A stretch of DNA of 64,000 nucleotides from Isoetes taiwanensis (lineage: Eukaryota > Streptophyta > Lycopodiopsida > Isoetales > Isoetaceae), in the NCBI GenBank assembly GCA_021234155.1, contig JAJEKV010000017.1:4808792-4872791 (forward strand). Reading direction: 5' to 3'. Shown one piece after another: positions 22,570-33,552 of the stretch. The translations under genes and the position numbers were made by a program. Every line of letters begins with the position of its first letter. Position 1 is the stretch's first letter. The notes beneath the pieces are model-generated. The model was not told the origin of the DNA. It searched no databases and was given only the letters and a program-made list of their open reading frames with translations.

Positions 22570-24441
22570 CTAGTAATGGTGCCCAGCGTTCTTTGTCGGG
22601 CAAATATTTGGGAACATTTGTGGATGGAAACCTATTCAGCTCAGACTCATTAACCAAGTCCATCGGCTATAAGAGGTTTTTGTGCATTTGATAACCTTCC
22701 CTTTGCTCTATCCTGCATATCTTTTTTTTCTCATTTTCTTACACACTTTCTTTTTTTCCTTTTCTTATTTTCCCTGCACATTTACTTTTCTCCTTCTCTC
22801 TCTTTTTTTTTCTTTTCTTTTTTACCCTCTTCTCCCTCCTCTTTTCTTTCCTTTTCTCCTTCTCATTTTTCCCTTTCCCTTTCCCTTTTTTTTTTGTGGC
22901 TTTTTTTCCTTCCCTTTTCACCTTTCTCCACCCTTCCCATTTTCTCATGCTCTTTTTTTTCCCTTTCCTTTTCCATTCCTTTTTGCTTTTCTCTTTTCCC
23001 TTCCCTTTTCCATGCCCTTTTGCATTCCCTTTTCCCCACCTTTTTTTATTTTTTTTTTCTCTCCTCACCCCTCTTCTTCTTTATCTCATGTCTCTTTTTC
23101 CCATTTTCTTCTTCCTTTTTTCTCATGCTTTTGTTCCTTCTCCCCCTTTCCGCCTCCTTTTCTTTTTCCCTTTCCTTCTTTTTCATCATTTCCCCACCCT
23201 TTCCCTTTTCGTGGCCTTTTCCTCTTTCCTTCCCCCCTCCCTTTTCTCTTTTCTCTTTCCCTTTCCCTTTCCCTTTCCCTTTCCCTTTCCCTTTCCTTTT
23301 CCTTTTCCTTTTTTTTCCCATGTATTTTTCCATTCCCTTTTTCCACTTTTTTTACTTGCCTTTTCTTCAGCCTTTCCCTACCCTCTTCTCCTCTTCCTCG
23401 TCCCTATTCCCCTTTTTTCTTTTTCTTTTCCCTTTCCCCATGCTCTTTTTCCCTTTATTTTTTTACCCTTTCCTCACCCCTTTCCCTCTTCCAGTTTTTC
23501 GGGTGCCCTTTTCCCTTCCTCTTTTCCATTTTTCCCTCCTTATTCCTCGTGTTCTTTTTTTTCCCTTTCCCCCTTTTTCGCCTCCCATTTCCTTTTTCCT
23601 TTTCCTTCCTTTTTTCATCCTTTTCTCTTTTTCCATGCTCTTTTCCTCTTTCCTTTCCACTCTTTTTTTTCCTTCTCTCTTTTCCTTTCCATTTTCCCAC
23701 CCTTTTTCCATTCCATTTTTCCCACCTTTTCACATGCCCTTTTTCCTCCTTTTCCCACCCTCTTCCCCTTTTCCTCTTTTCCTATTCCATGTTTTATGTT
23801 CTCTTTTTGCTTTTCGCTTTTCCCTTCCATCTCTTTTTCCCTTTCTTTTTTTCCTTTCCTCACCCTTTTCCTCTTCTCGTGCCACTTTCTCCTTTCTCTC
23901 TCATTTCCCTCTCCCTTTTCCTCATGCCCTTTTCCTTTTTTAAGCCTCCTTTTTTTCCTTCCCTTTCTATTTTTTCCATGCCCTTTTTTCTTCTCTCCAT
24001 CATTCTTATCTTCCCTTTTTTTTCCCTTAGTCACCCTTTTCCGTCTTCACCTTTTTTTCCCATTGCCCTATTTTTTTCTTCCTTTTCCTCCCTCCCCTTT
24101 TCTTTTCCCTTATTATTATGTCCTCACCCTTTCCCCCCTTCTCCTTTTCATAGTGTCCTTTTTTCCTTCCTTTTTCTCCCTTTCTTTTTCTTTCCCTTTT
24201 TCGTGCTCTTTTCCCTTTCCTTTTCCCTTCTCTGTCTTTTCCTTTTACCCGTGCCTTTTTGCCTCTCACTTTGCCCTTTTCTCTGCCATTTTCCCTTTTC
24301 CTCTTAAGAGATCAGAGCATGGCCAATCACGGTGGTGGGAAGTTGTGCGATAAATCTCGGTCTTTGAATGCAATCAGACGATCTCAACTATCTAAATTAG
24401 GGTTTGATGCAAGACATACGCTAAAACTTTATAATATAAGA
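22570..24441 (-). mobile_element. Helitron-like element H3 with polypyrimidine body
   Basis: CTAG at 22573-22570 (minus strand) and a hairpin-derived sequence at about 22580-22601 abut the 5' TC of H2 with no intervening base. The other end is TCTTATATTATAAAG at 24441-24427. The 3' hairpin here is imperfect compared with the elements at 20643 and 62507. After the end come two extra 'taaga' units (24442-24451), then the array. Confidence 0.65.
22681..24305. repeat. 1.6-kb C/T-rich tract in H3
   Basis: As in H2, nearly pure pyrimidine but less regular, with occasional 'catgc', 'gtgccc' and 'tcgtg' interruptions. It includes a run of tandem ccctttccctttccctttcc near 23262-23300. It could form triplex (H-DNA) structure. 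Open frames across it are artefacts. Confidence 0.95.
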
Positions 24442-24640
24442 TAAGATAAGATGCATGACATCTACTGATTTTACATGTGCTAAAAATGCCCATCTTTGTC
24501 ATGCATATAAGTTTCTAGTAGATATTGTTTTTCCTCCTGATTGAAAGATTATATTTTGTAGAAATCCAAAAACTTTGTGTTTACATCAATTAGAAGATCA
24601 GAATACGTATGTTTTACTAAAGTTGTTTCATTATGTTGTT

Positions 24641-24696
24641 GTGGTTGTAGTTTAGTTGTTAGAATTCCACGTTGGGCTCGACTCCCAGCAACCACA
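24641..24696 (+). pseudogene. tRNA-His pseudogene, locus B1, anticodon arm deleted
   Basis: Sequence runs 'ttccacgttg' directly into 'ggctcgactccc'. About 16 nt with the anticodon and half its stem are missing, and the A box has tagttg for tagtgg. Counterpart of intact A1. Confidence 0.9.
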
Positions 24697-25268
24697 AATA
24701 TCTTGTATTTATATTCTTTGTAATATGAGGCTTCTGCAATTCATCTCATACGCATCGTTTAACCTTACTCGTTGAGCATTTCCTTGTGGAGATTCTACTA
24801 GACGTTGTCCATAACATGTGTCCAGACATGAAGAATGTGGATCCAAAAAATGTAAACTGTCAGAAGGCATGCTTATTTTGAAAAGTAGAATCCTAATAAT
24901 GAAGTCCCACGACAAGGGAATCCATACCATCTCTACACTCCATCCTCTATCCATTCTATTCCATGGCTAATGCTAAACTCCAGGAACCCTAAATAATTCG
25001 CAGTTGACACTCTATTTCGTCTATGGACACGATGACATCTACAACTATTTACTCACTCCATTACTTCTGCTCATTTACACGTTGATAAAAATCCACGACA
25101 TCCCTAGGCAATATGTTTGTATTATGTAGAAGCTTTGTTTCCGATTGAAGGACTGTAGTTTACAGGAATCCAGAGACAATGTGTTTTCTTCGGTGACAAA
25201 ATCATCATAAGATCCCTTTTTTCACACGATGGTAAATGTATTGAAGTTATATTGATGTGGACGTGGTT

Positions 25269-25340
25269 GTGGTTGTAGTTTAGTGGTTAGAATTCCACGT
25301 TGTGGCCGTGGAGACCTGGGCTCGACTCCCAGCAACCACA
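25269..25340 (+). tRNA. tRNA-His(GTG), locus B2, class 2
   Basis: Consensus tRNA, all stems paired. Counterpart of A2. Class-2 3' flank without T-run. Confidence 0.93.
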
Positions 25341-25658
25341 AAAAATCACTATAGATTAATTTTAGAAGCCAATTCAATGGCTAATGCCCACCTGTCTTTA
25401 CACTAAACCGTTCATAATTGGCACTCTGTGACATCTATGAACACAAATATATCTAAAACTCTATATTCAATGCATGACATCCACTCATTTTACATGTGAT
25501 AAAAATGCCCATCATTGCGTGCATATAAGCTTCTAGTAGATATTGGTTTTTCTCCTGATTGAAAGATTATATTTTGTAGAGATATAAAAACTTTGTGTTT
25601 ACTTCAATTACAAGATTAGAATACGTATGTTTTACTAAAGTTATTTCCTTATGTTGTT

Positions 25659-25730
25659 GTGGTTGTAGTTTAGTGGTTAGAATTCCACGTTGTGGCTGTG
25701 GAGACTTGGGCTCGACTCCCAGCAACCACA
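25659..25730 (+). tRNA. tRNA-His(GTG), locus B3, class 1
   Basis: Complete, with G-U pairs closing the anticodon stem (ccacg/tgtgg) and in the T stem (ttggg). Unlike A3, the B box is the normal ggctcgactcc. Confidence 0.92.
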
Positions 25731-26310
25731 AATATCTTGTATTTATATTCTTTGTAATATGAGGCTTCTGCAATTCATCTCATACACATCGTTCAACCTT
25801 ACTCGTTGAGCATTTCCTTGTGGAGATTCTACTAGACGTTGTCCATAACATGTGTCCAGACATGAAGAATGTGGATCCAAAAAATGTAAACTGTCAGAAG
25901 GCATGCTTATTTTGAAAAGTAGAATCCTAATAATGAAGTCCCACGACATGGGAATCCATACCATCTCTGCACTCCATCCTCTATCCATTCTATTCCGTGG
26001 CTAATGGTAAACTCCAGAAACCCTAAATAATTCGCAGTTGACACTCTATTTCGTCTATGGACACGATGACATCTACAACTATTTATTCACCCCATTACTT
26101 CTGCTCATTTATACGTTGATAAAAATCCGCGACATCCCTGGGCAGTATGTTTGTAGTAGGTAGAAGCTTTGTTTCCGATTGAAGGGACTGTGTAGTTTGA
26201 GGAATCCGAGAGACTATGTGTTTTCTTCGGTGACAAAATTATCATAAGATCCCTTTTTTACACGATGGTAAATGTATTGAAGTTATATTGATGTGGATGT
26301 GGTTGTGGTT

Positions 26311-26382
26311 GTGGTTGTAGTTTAGTGGTTAGAATTCCACGTTGTGGCCGTGGAGACCTGGGCTCGACTCCCAGCAACCACA
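26311..26382 (+). tRNA. tRNA-His(GTG), locus B4, class 2
   Basis: Consensus sequence preceded by a 'gtggtt' repeat tract. Counterpart of A5. Confidence 0.93.
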
Positions 26383-26701
26383 AAAAATCACTATAGATTA
26401 TTCTTACAAGCCAATTCAATGGCTAATGCCCACTTGTCTTTACACTAAACCGTTCACAATTGGGACTCTTTGGCATCTATGGACACGAGTATATCTAAAA
26501 CTCTATAATCAATGCATGACATCTATTGATTTTACATGTGCTAAAAATGCCCATCTTTGTCGTGCATATAAGTTTCTAGTAGATATTGTTTTTCCTCCTG
26601 ATTGAAAGATTATATTTTGTAGAAATCCAAAAACTTTGTGTTTGCATCAATTAGAAGATTAGAATACGTATGTTTTACTAAAGTTGTTTCTTTATGTTGT
26701 T

Positions 26702-26773
26702 GTGGTTGTAGTTTAGTGGTTAGAATTCCACGTTGTGGCCGTGGAGACCTGGGCTCGACTCCCAGCAACCACA
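26702..26773 (+). tRNA. tRNA-His(GTG), locus B5, class 1 with T4 terminator
   Basis: Consensus sequence followed by 'aatattttg', giving a TTTT terminator. Counterpart of A6. One of the best-equipped copies in the window. Confidence 0.94.
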
Positions 26774-27350
26774 AATATTTTGTATTTATATTCTTTGTAA
26801 TATGAGGCTTCTGCAATTCATCTCATACGCATCATTCAACCTTACTCGTTGAGCATTTCCTTGTGGAGATTCTACTAGACGTTGTCCATAACATGTGTCC
26901 AGACATGAAGAATGTGGATCCAAAAAATGTAAACTGTCAGAAGGCATGCTTATATTGAAAAGTAGAATCCTAATAATGAAGTCCCACGACAAGGGAAACC
27001 ATACCATCTCTGCACTCCATCCTCTATCCATTCTATTCTATGGCTAATGCTAAACTCTAGGAACCCTAAATAATTCGCAGTTGACACTCTATTTTGTCTA
27101 TGGACACGATGACATCTACAACTATTTATTCACTCCATTACTTCTGCTCATTTACACGTTGATAAAAATCCACGACATCCCTGGGCAATATGTTTGTAGT
27201 ATGTAGAAGCTTTATTTCCGATTGAAGGACTGTAGTTTACAGGAATCCAGAGACTATGTGTTTTCTTCGGTGACAAAATTATCATAAGATCCCTTTTTTA
27301 CACGATGGTAAATGTATTGAAGTTATATTGATGTGGATGTGGTTGTGGTT

Positions 27351-27422
27351 GTGGTTGTAGTTTAGTGGTTAGAATTCCACGTTGTGGCCGTGGAGACCTG
27401 GGCTCGACTCCCAGCAACTACA
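27351..27422 (+). tRNA. tRNA-His(GTG), locus B6, class 2, one acceptor wobble
   Basis: Normal except for the 3' acceptor caactac, which turns one acceptor pair into G-U. Counterpart of A7 but with intact anticodon arm and T stem. Confidence 0.88.
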
Positions 27423-27489
27423 AAAAATCACTATAGATTATTCTTACAAGCCAATTCAATGGCTAATGCCCACCTGTCTCTACCCTAGA

Positions 27490-28312
27490 TTCTTCAGCGC
27501 CTGAGGGTGCCTGGGCGCCTGCCTGAGCCTCTCCTGGCAGTGATGGATGGCGCCTAGGCCCTGGCAGTGATGGATGGCGTCTGGAGGCGGACCTCGGTGC
27601 CTGCCTGAGCACCAGTGCATGCCTGAGCGAGGAGCGCCTGCGAGCATGCTTGTATCGGAGCTGGAGCACGATGGATGGAAGGGGTGCTGGCGCCTTGGCG
27701 CAGGGCTGGAGGATGCACCTCCTCCGAGCGACTTCTCTGAGCGTTTTCCCTGAGCGCCGCCTTCCCTGAGCGCCTGGACTTCTGGCGCTTGGGCTTATTG
27801 GATGCGTTGGTTTTCAGCTTCAGCGGTGCCCTCACGGTCACCGCCTTTCTGCAGATCGTTGCTATGGGGGTTTTGGGACTCTACCTGTTTCTGGGGCAGC
27901 TCTTATGGTCTAGTGGTTTGATCGAGTTACTCCAGGGGGTCGGCACCAGGATCTCTGCATCAGCATCTATTTGCCCTGGTTTCAGTGAGAGGATGGAGGT
28001 TTAGCGCGTGCATGAGTCCGCACCAGTACTCGGCACCTAGCTGTGAAGAGGTTACGGTTCGGGGGCGTTTGTTGAAGTTCTGTTTGTTGGAGGTATGCTT
28101 GTTGCTTTTTGCAGCAGCATAGCTTTTTGGATCTGTGGTCATCATGGCAACGGTTTTTCCCCAGTGGGGTTTTTTAATCCGGGCCATGGTGCTCACGGGC
28201 TTCGGCCCATGCAATGTATTTTTGTTTTCTTTGTACTTGTGGTCGCATGTCCTTCGTGACGCTGCCTTTGTGGTGCGACGTAAAAATATACTTCCTTCCT
28301 TCCTTCCTTCCT
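27490..28312 (+). mobile_element. 5'-truncated LINE-like insert with (TTCC)n tail
   Basis: A GC-rich insert interrupts the array spacer. It ends with a 3' region containing 'ggttttttaatccgggcc', related to 'ggggttttaatccgggcag' at the 3' end of the LINE at 35040, and a tail of five TTCC units (28292-28312). Imperfect flanking repeats 'ctctaccctaga' (27478) and 'ctttacactaaa' (28311) look like a diverged target-site duplication. Its first 300 bp repeat 'ctggcagtgatggatggcg' and gcctgagcgc-type words. No RT motif. Confidence 0.65.
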
Positions 28313-28574
28313 TTACACTAAACCGTTCACAATTGGGACTCTTTGACATCTATGGACACGAGTATATCTAAAACTCTATAATCAATGCATGACATCTACT
28401 GATTTTACATGTGCTTAAAATGCCCATCTTTGTCGTGCATATAAGTTTCTAGTAGATATTGTTTTTCCTCCTGATTGAAAGATTATATTTTGTAGAAATC
28501 CAAAAACTTTGTGTTTACATCAATTAGAAGATTAGAATACGTATGTTTTACTAAAGATGTTTCCTTATGTTGTT

Positions 28575-28646
28575 GTGGTTGTAGTTTAGTGGTTAGAATT
28601 CCACGTTGTGGCTGTGGAGACCTAGGCTCGACTCCCAGCAACCACA
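28575..28646 (+). tRNA. tRNA-His(GTG), locus B7, class 1, T-stem mismatch
   Basis: Same A-C mismatch in the T stem (ctagg/cccag) as A8; G-U in the anticodon stem. Followed by 'aatattttg' (TTTT). Confidence 0.8.
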
Positions 28647-29206
28647 AATATTTTGTATTTATATTCTTCTGCAATTCATCTCATACGCATCGTTCAACCT
28701 TACGCGTTGAGCATTTCCTTGTGGAGATTCTACTAGACATTGTCCATAACATGTGTCCAGACATGAAGAATGTGGATCCAAAAAATGTAAACTGTCAGAA
28801 GGCATGCTTATTTTGAAAAGTAAAATCCTAATAATGAAGTCCCACGACAAGGGAATCCATACCATCTCTGCACTCCATCCTCTATCCATTCTATTCCATG
28901 GCTAATGCTAAACTCCAGGAACCCTAAATAATTCGCAGTTGACACTCTATTTCGTCTATGGACACGATGACATCTACAACTATTTATTCACTCCATTACT
29001 TCTGCTCATTTACACGTTGATAAAAATCCACGACATCCCTGGGCAGTATGTTTGTAGTAGGTAGAAGCTATGTTTTCGATTGAAGGGATTTGTAGTTTCT
29101 GAGGAATCCAGAGACTATGTGTTTTCTTCGGTGACAAAATTATCATAAGGTCCCTTTTTTCACACGATGGTAAATGTATTGAAGTTATATTGATGTGGAT
29201 GTGGTT

Positions 29207-29262
29207 GTGGTTGTAGTTTAGTGGTTAGAATTCCACGTTGTGGCCGTGGAGACCTGGACCAC
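29207..29262 (+). pseudogene. tRNA-His pseudogene, locus B8, T arm deleted
   Basis: Identical deletion to A9: 'gagacctgg' joins 'accacta', removing the T loop and B box. Confidence 0.9.
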
Positions 29263-29578
29263 TAAAAATCACTATAGATTAATCTTACAAGCCAATTCAA
29301 AATGGCTAATGCCCACCTGTCTTTACACTAAACCATTCACAATTGGCACTCTATGACATCTATGAACACGAATATATCTAAAACTCTATATTCAATGCAT
29401 GACATCCACTCATTTTACATGTGATGCCCATCATTGTCGTGCATATAAGTTTCTAGTAGATATTGGTTTTTCTCCTGATTGAAAGATTATATTTTGTAGA
29501 AATCCAAAAACTTTGTGTTTACTTCAATTAGAAGATTAGAATACGAATGTCTTACTAAAGTTGTTTACTTATGTTGTT

Positions 29579-29650
29579 GTGGTTGTAGTTTAGTGGTTAG
29601 AATTCCATGTTGTGGCCGTGGAGACTTGCGCTCGACTCCCGGCAACCACA
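29579..29650 (+). pseudogene. Degenerate tRNA-His, locus B9, class 1
   Basis: Shares with A10 the ccatg anticodon stem and the ttgcg/cccgg T stem with a C-C mismatch, but keeps the normal ttgtag acceptor/D junction. Anticodon GTG present. Confidence 0.65.
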
Positions 29651-30180
29651 AATATCTTGTATTTATATTCTTTGTATAATATGAGGCTTCTGCAATTCAT
29701 CTCAAAGGCATCGTTCATCCTTACTCGTTGAGCATTTCCTTGTGGAGATTGTACTAGACGTTGTCCATAACATGTGTCCAGACATGAAGAATGTGGATCC
29801 AAAAAATGTAAACCATCATAAAGCATGCTTATTTTGAACCATCTCTGCACTCCATCCTCCATCCATTCTATTCCATGGCTAATGCTAAACTCCAAGAACC
29901 CTAAATAATTCGCAGTTGACACTCTATTTCGTCTATGGACACGATGATATCTACAACTATTTATTCACTCCATTATAACTGCTCATTTACATGTTGATAA
30001 AAATCCGCGACACCCCTGGGCAGTATGTTTGTAGTAGGTAGAAGCTTTGTTTCCGATTGAAGGACTGTAGTTTACAGGAATCCAGAGACTATGTGTTTTC
30101 TTCGGTGACAAAATTATCATAAGATCCCTTTTTTCACACGATGGTAAATGTATTGAAGTTATATTGATGTGGATGTGGTT

Positions 30181-30252
30181 GTGGTTGTAGTTTAGTGGTT
30201 TGAATTCCACGTTGTGGCCGTGGAGACTTGGGCTCGACTCCTAGCAACCACA
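30181..30252 (+). tRNA. tRNA-His(GTG), locus B10, class 2, variant D arm
   Basis: Complete cloverleaf with the D-loop/stem junction changed (ggttt for ggtta, the usually conserved purine 21) and T stem ttggg/cctag held by wobble pairs. Function uncertain. Confidence 0.75.
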
Positions 30253-30561
30253 AAAAATCACTATAGATTAATCTTACAAGCCAATTCAAAATGGCTAATG
30301 CCCACCTGTCTTTACACTAAACCATTCACAATTGGCACTCTATGACATCTATGAACACGAATATATCTAAAATAAACTCTATATTCAATGCATGACATCC
30401 ACTCATTTTACATGTGATAAAAATGCCCATCATTGTCGTGCATATATGTTTTTGCTCCTGATTGAAAGATTATATTTTGTAGAAATCCAAAAACTTTGTG
30501 TTTTCTTCAATTAGAAGATTAGAATACATATGTTTTACTAAAGTTGTTTCCTTATGTTGTT

Positions 30562-30633
30562 GTGGTTGTAGTTTAGTGGTTAGAATTCCACATTGTGGCC
30601 GTGGAGACCTGGGCTCGACTCCCAGCAACCACA
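30562..30633 (+). tRNA. tRNA-His(GTG), locus B11, class 1, one stem mismatch
   Basis: The anticodon stem ccaca/cgtgg has an A-C mismatch at the loop-closing pair. The rest is consensus. Confidence 0.78.
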
Positions 30634-31202
30634 AATATCTTGTATTTATATTCTTTGTAATATGAGGCTTCTACAATTCATCTTAAAGGCATCATTCAAC
30701 CTTACTCCTTGTGGAGATTCTACTAGATGTTATTGTCCATAACATGTGTCCAGACATGAAGAATGTGGATCCAAAAAATGTAAACCGTCATAAGGCATGC
30801 TTATTTTGAAAAGTAGAATTCTAATAATGAAGTCCCACGACAAGGGAATCCATACCATCTCTGCACTCCATCCTCTATCCATTCTATTCCATGGCTAATG
30901 CTAAACTCCAGGAACCCTAAATAATTCGCAGTTGACACTCTATTTCGTCTATGGACACGATGATATCTACAACTATTTATTCACTCCATTACTTCAGCTC
31001 ATTTACATGTTGATAAAAATCCGCGACATCCCTGGGCAGTATGTTTGTAGTAGGTAGAAGCTTTGTTTCCGATTGAAGGACTGTAGTTTACAGGAATCCA
31101 GAGACTATGTGTTTTCTTCGGTGACAAAATTATCATAAGATCCCTTTTTTCACACGATGGTAAATGTATTGAAGTTATATTGATGTGGATGTGGTTGTGG
31201 TT

Positions 31203-31274
31203 GTGGTTGTAGTTTAGTGGTTAGAATTCCACGTTGTGGCCGTGGAGACTTGGGCTCGACTCCCAGCAACCACA
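31203..31274 (+). tRNA. tRNA-His(GTG), locus B12, class 2
   Basis: All stems pair (T stem with one G-U). Last tRNA before the foreign insert at 31511. Confidence 0.92.
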
Positions 31275-31510
31275 AAAAATCACTATAGATTAATCTTACA
31301 AGCCAATTCAAAATGGCTAATGCCCACCTGTCTTTACACTAAACCATTCACAATTGGCACTCTATGACATCTATGAAAACGAATATATCTAAAATAAACT
31401 CTATATTCAATGCATGACATCCACTCATTTTACATGTGATAAAAATGCCCATCATTGTCGTGCATATAAGTTTCTAGTAGATATTGTTTCTGCTCCTGAT
31501 TGAAAGATTA

Positions 31511-32411
31511 TCTTCTTTTTTATTTTTGGATGTGGTTGGGTTCCGTGCCCGGGAACGCCGCATCTTACGCCGCATGCGGCGTTCCCTTCCCCTCTTGCGG
31601 GACACGCGTTGCCAGCATTGAATGCCTAATTCGAACTTGCCTGAAGACTTTCTGCTACCTAGGAATTTTGGATACGAATTCTTACCCTGCTGGGTGCTCT
31701 TCTATTTGGTCGCTCAGGCTTGAGCTGGGTCGTGTACCTCGGTGAGCATTTGAAATGGTAAAGCCGTGATAGAATGATGAATCGTTATGCAAAATGCCCA
31801 AGTCCTCTTACAACATAAGCTTCAAACGGATCAACATACGTGGTTTTCACGATCGTAACCTGGGTGATCCAACTCTTTCTCGATATTTCTTAAGACATGG
31901 TTTTGCATTCCTTAGTGCGCTCCAGTTCTTTCTACCATAGCAAAAACAATGGACACTCATTGAATACTAAGGTACTGGTTTTCCCTTAAAAGATGCTGTT
32001 GTGTTTTAAGTAATCGAGCCCAACAGAGGCATGCTCAGTTTATTGTGCTCAGTTTTGGCCATCTTTGGCCTCAAATCTGGCAGCTTCTGGTTGCTTTAGC
32101 GTGGGGCCATAGCTGGGGCTGAAGCATTCATGCAAGGCTGAGGCAACACATTTTCTATCTCCCCAAATGTTCTGCAAATGTCTAAGCAAGTATAAATGTC
32201 CCCATAGCAATGTACCAAACATGCAAAGACTGCTTATCCAGGACCAGCATTCTCTGGTTTCTAACTCGAATGTAAAAGATGATGGTTATCAATATGTGTT
32301 TCTTTAAATCCCGAAATGGTCAATGCATGTTATAGTAATAAGATTTCCTTTCATTTGTGCAGGAACTAGGAGCACCTACTGTATGTTTTGCAGGTATGAA
32401 GGTTATGCATG
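31511..32411 (+). other. Foreign insert with exon-like host sequence
   Basis: Unrelated sequence replaces most of one array unit. It starts after 'gattgaaagattat' and ends inside the next tRNA gene. Near its left end 31553-31588 forms a strong hairpin (gggaacgccgcat ... atgcggcgttccc). Near its right end a pyrimidine-rich 'catttgtgcag' precedes a short open segment (ELGAPTVCFAG) and 'gtatgaag', resembling a 30-nt micro-exon between acceptor and donor. I recognise no transposon ends and no protein family. Confidence 0.5.
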
Positions 32412-32483
32412 TGCGTTGTAGTTTAGTGGTTAGAATTCCACGTTGTGGCCGTGGAGACCTGGGCTCGACTCCCAGCAACCACA
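32412..32483 (+). pseudogene. tRNA-His, locus B13, 5' acceptor strand damaged by insert
   Basis: From base 4 onward the tRNA is consensus, but the first three bases are tgc (from the insert) instead of gtg, so three acceptor pairs are lost. A and B boxes are intact, so it might be transcribed, but processing and charging should fail. Confidence 0.8.
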
Positions 32484-32776
32484 AAAAATCACTATAGATT
32501 ATTCTTACAAGCCAATTCAATGGCCAATGCCCACCTGTCTTTACACTAAACCGTTCACAATTGGGAATATCTAAAACTCTATATTCAATGCATGACATCC
32601 ACTCATTTTACATGTGATAAAAATGCCCATAATTGCGTGCATATAAGCTTCTAGTAGATATTGGTTTTGCTCCTGATTGAAAGATTATATTTTGTAGAAA
32701 TATAAAAACTTTGTGTTTACTTCAATTAGAAGATTAGAATACGTATGTTTTACTAAAGTTATTTCCTTATGTTGTT

Positions 32777-32848
32777 GTGGTTGTAGTTTAGTGGTTAGAA
32801 TTCCACGTTGTGGCTGTGGAGACTTGGGCTCGACTCCCAGCAACCACA
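32777..32848 (+). tRNA. tRNA-His(GTG), locus B14, class 1
   Basis: Complete, same G-U variants as B3. Its 3' end and flank are tandemly duplicated just downstream. Confidence 0.92.
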
Positions 32849-32953
32849 AATATCTTGTATTTATATTCTTTGTAATATGAGGCTTCTGCAATTCTCCCAG
32901 CAACCACAAATATCTTGTATTTATATTCTTTATAATATGAGGCTTCTGCAATT
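32834..32953 (+). repeat. 60-bp tandem duplication including a tRNA 3' end
   Basis: The segment from 'ctcccagcaaccacaaatat' to 'cttctgcaatt' occurs twice in tandem with one difference (ttgtaat/ttataat). The second copy begins with a 15-nt piece of tRNA-His (32894-32908). Confidence 0.9.
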
Positions 32954-33480
32954 CATCTCATACGCATCGTTCAACCTTACTCGTTGAGCATTTCCTTGTG
33001 GAGATTCTACTAGACGTTGTCCATAACATGTGTCCAGACATGAAGAATGTGGATCCAAAAAATGTTAACCGTCATAAGGCATGCTTATTTTGAAAAGTAG
33101 AATCCTAATAATGAAGTCCCACGACAAAGGAATCCATACCATCTCTGCACTCCATGCTCTATCCATTCTATTCCATGGCTAATGCTAAACTCCAGGAACC
33201 CTATATAATTCGCAGTTGACACTCTATTTCGTCTATGGACACGATGACATCTACAACTATTTATTCGCTCCATTACTTCTGCTCATTTACACGTTGATAA
33301 AAATCCCCGACATCCCTGGGCAATATGTTTGTAGTATGTAGAAGCTTTGTTTCCGATTGAAGGACTGTAGTTTACAGGAATCCAGAGACTATGTGTTTTC
33401 TTCGGTGACAAAATCATCATAAGATCCCTTTTTTCACACGATGGTAAATGTATTGAAGTTATATTGATGTGGATGTGGTT

Positions 33481-33552
33481 GTGGTTGTAGTTTAGTGGTT
33501 AGAATTCCACGTTGTGGCCGTCGAGACCTGGGCTCGACTCCCAGCAACCACA
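33481..33552 (+). tRNA. tRNA-His(GTG), locus B15, class 2, one stem mismatch
   Basis: The anticodon stem ccacg/cgtcg has one C-C mismatch. Otherwise consensus. Confidence 0.78.

Larger units (their letters stand above)
18652..33440 (+). repeat. Segmental duplication, copy B (interrupted H1 plus longer tRNA-His array)
   Basis: Repeats copy A from its first base, but H1 is interrupted at 20642 by H2 and H3, and the array is interrupted at 27490 and 31511 by foreign inserts. Copy B has extra tRNA units not in copy A. Shared damaged loci (A9/B8, A10/B9, A8/B7) show the array was already old when it was copied. Confidence 0.85.

Noticed and set aside
20649..24353. Very long open frames (up to 541 residues) of Phe/Pro/Leu/Ser on the plus strand and Lys/Glu/Gly/Arg on the minus strand
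   Set aside because: They exist in several frames at once because C/T-only DNA contains no stop codons on the plus strand and few on the minus. No domain, and composition fully explains them.
24641..24696. tRNA gene with an intron or non-standard anticodon arm
   Set aside because: The locus is shorter than normal because of a deletion across the anticodon, not an insertion, and tRNA-His has no intron in the neighbours.
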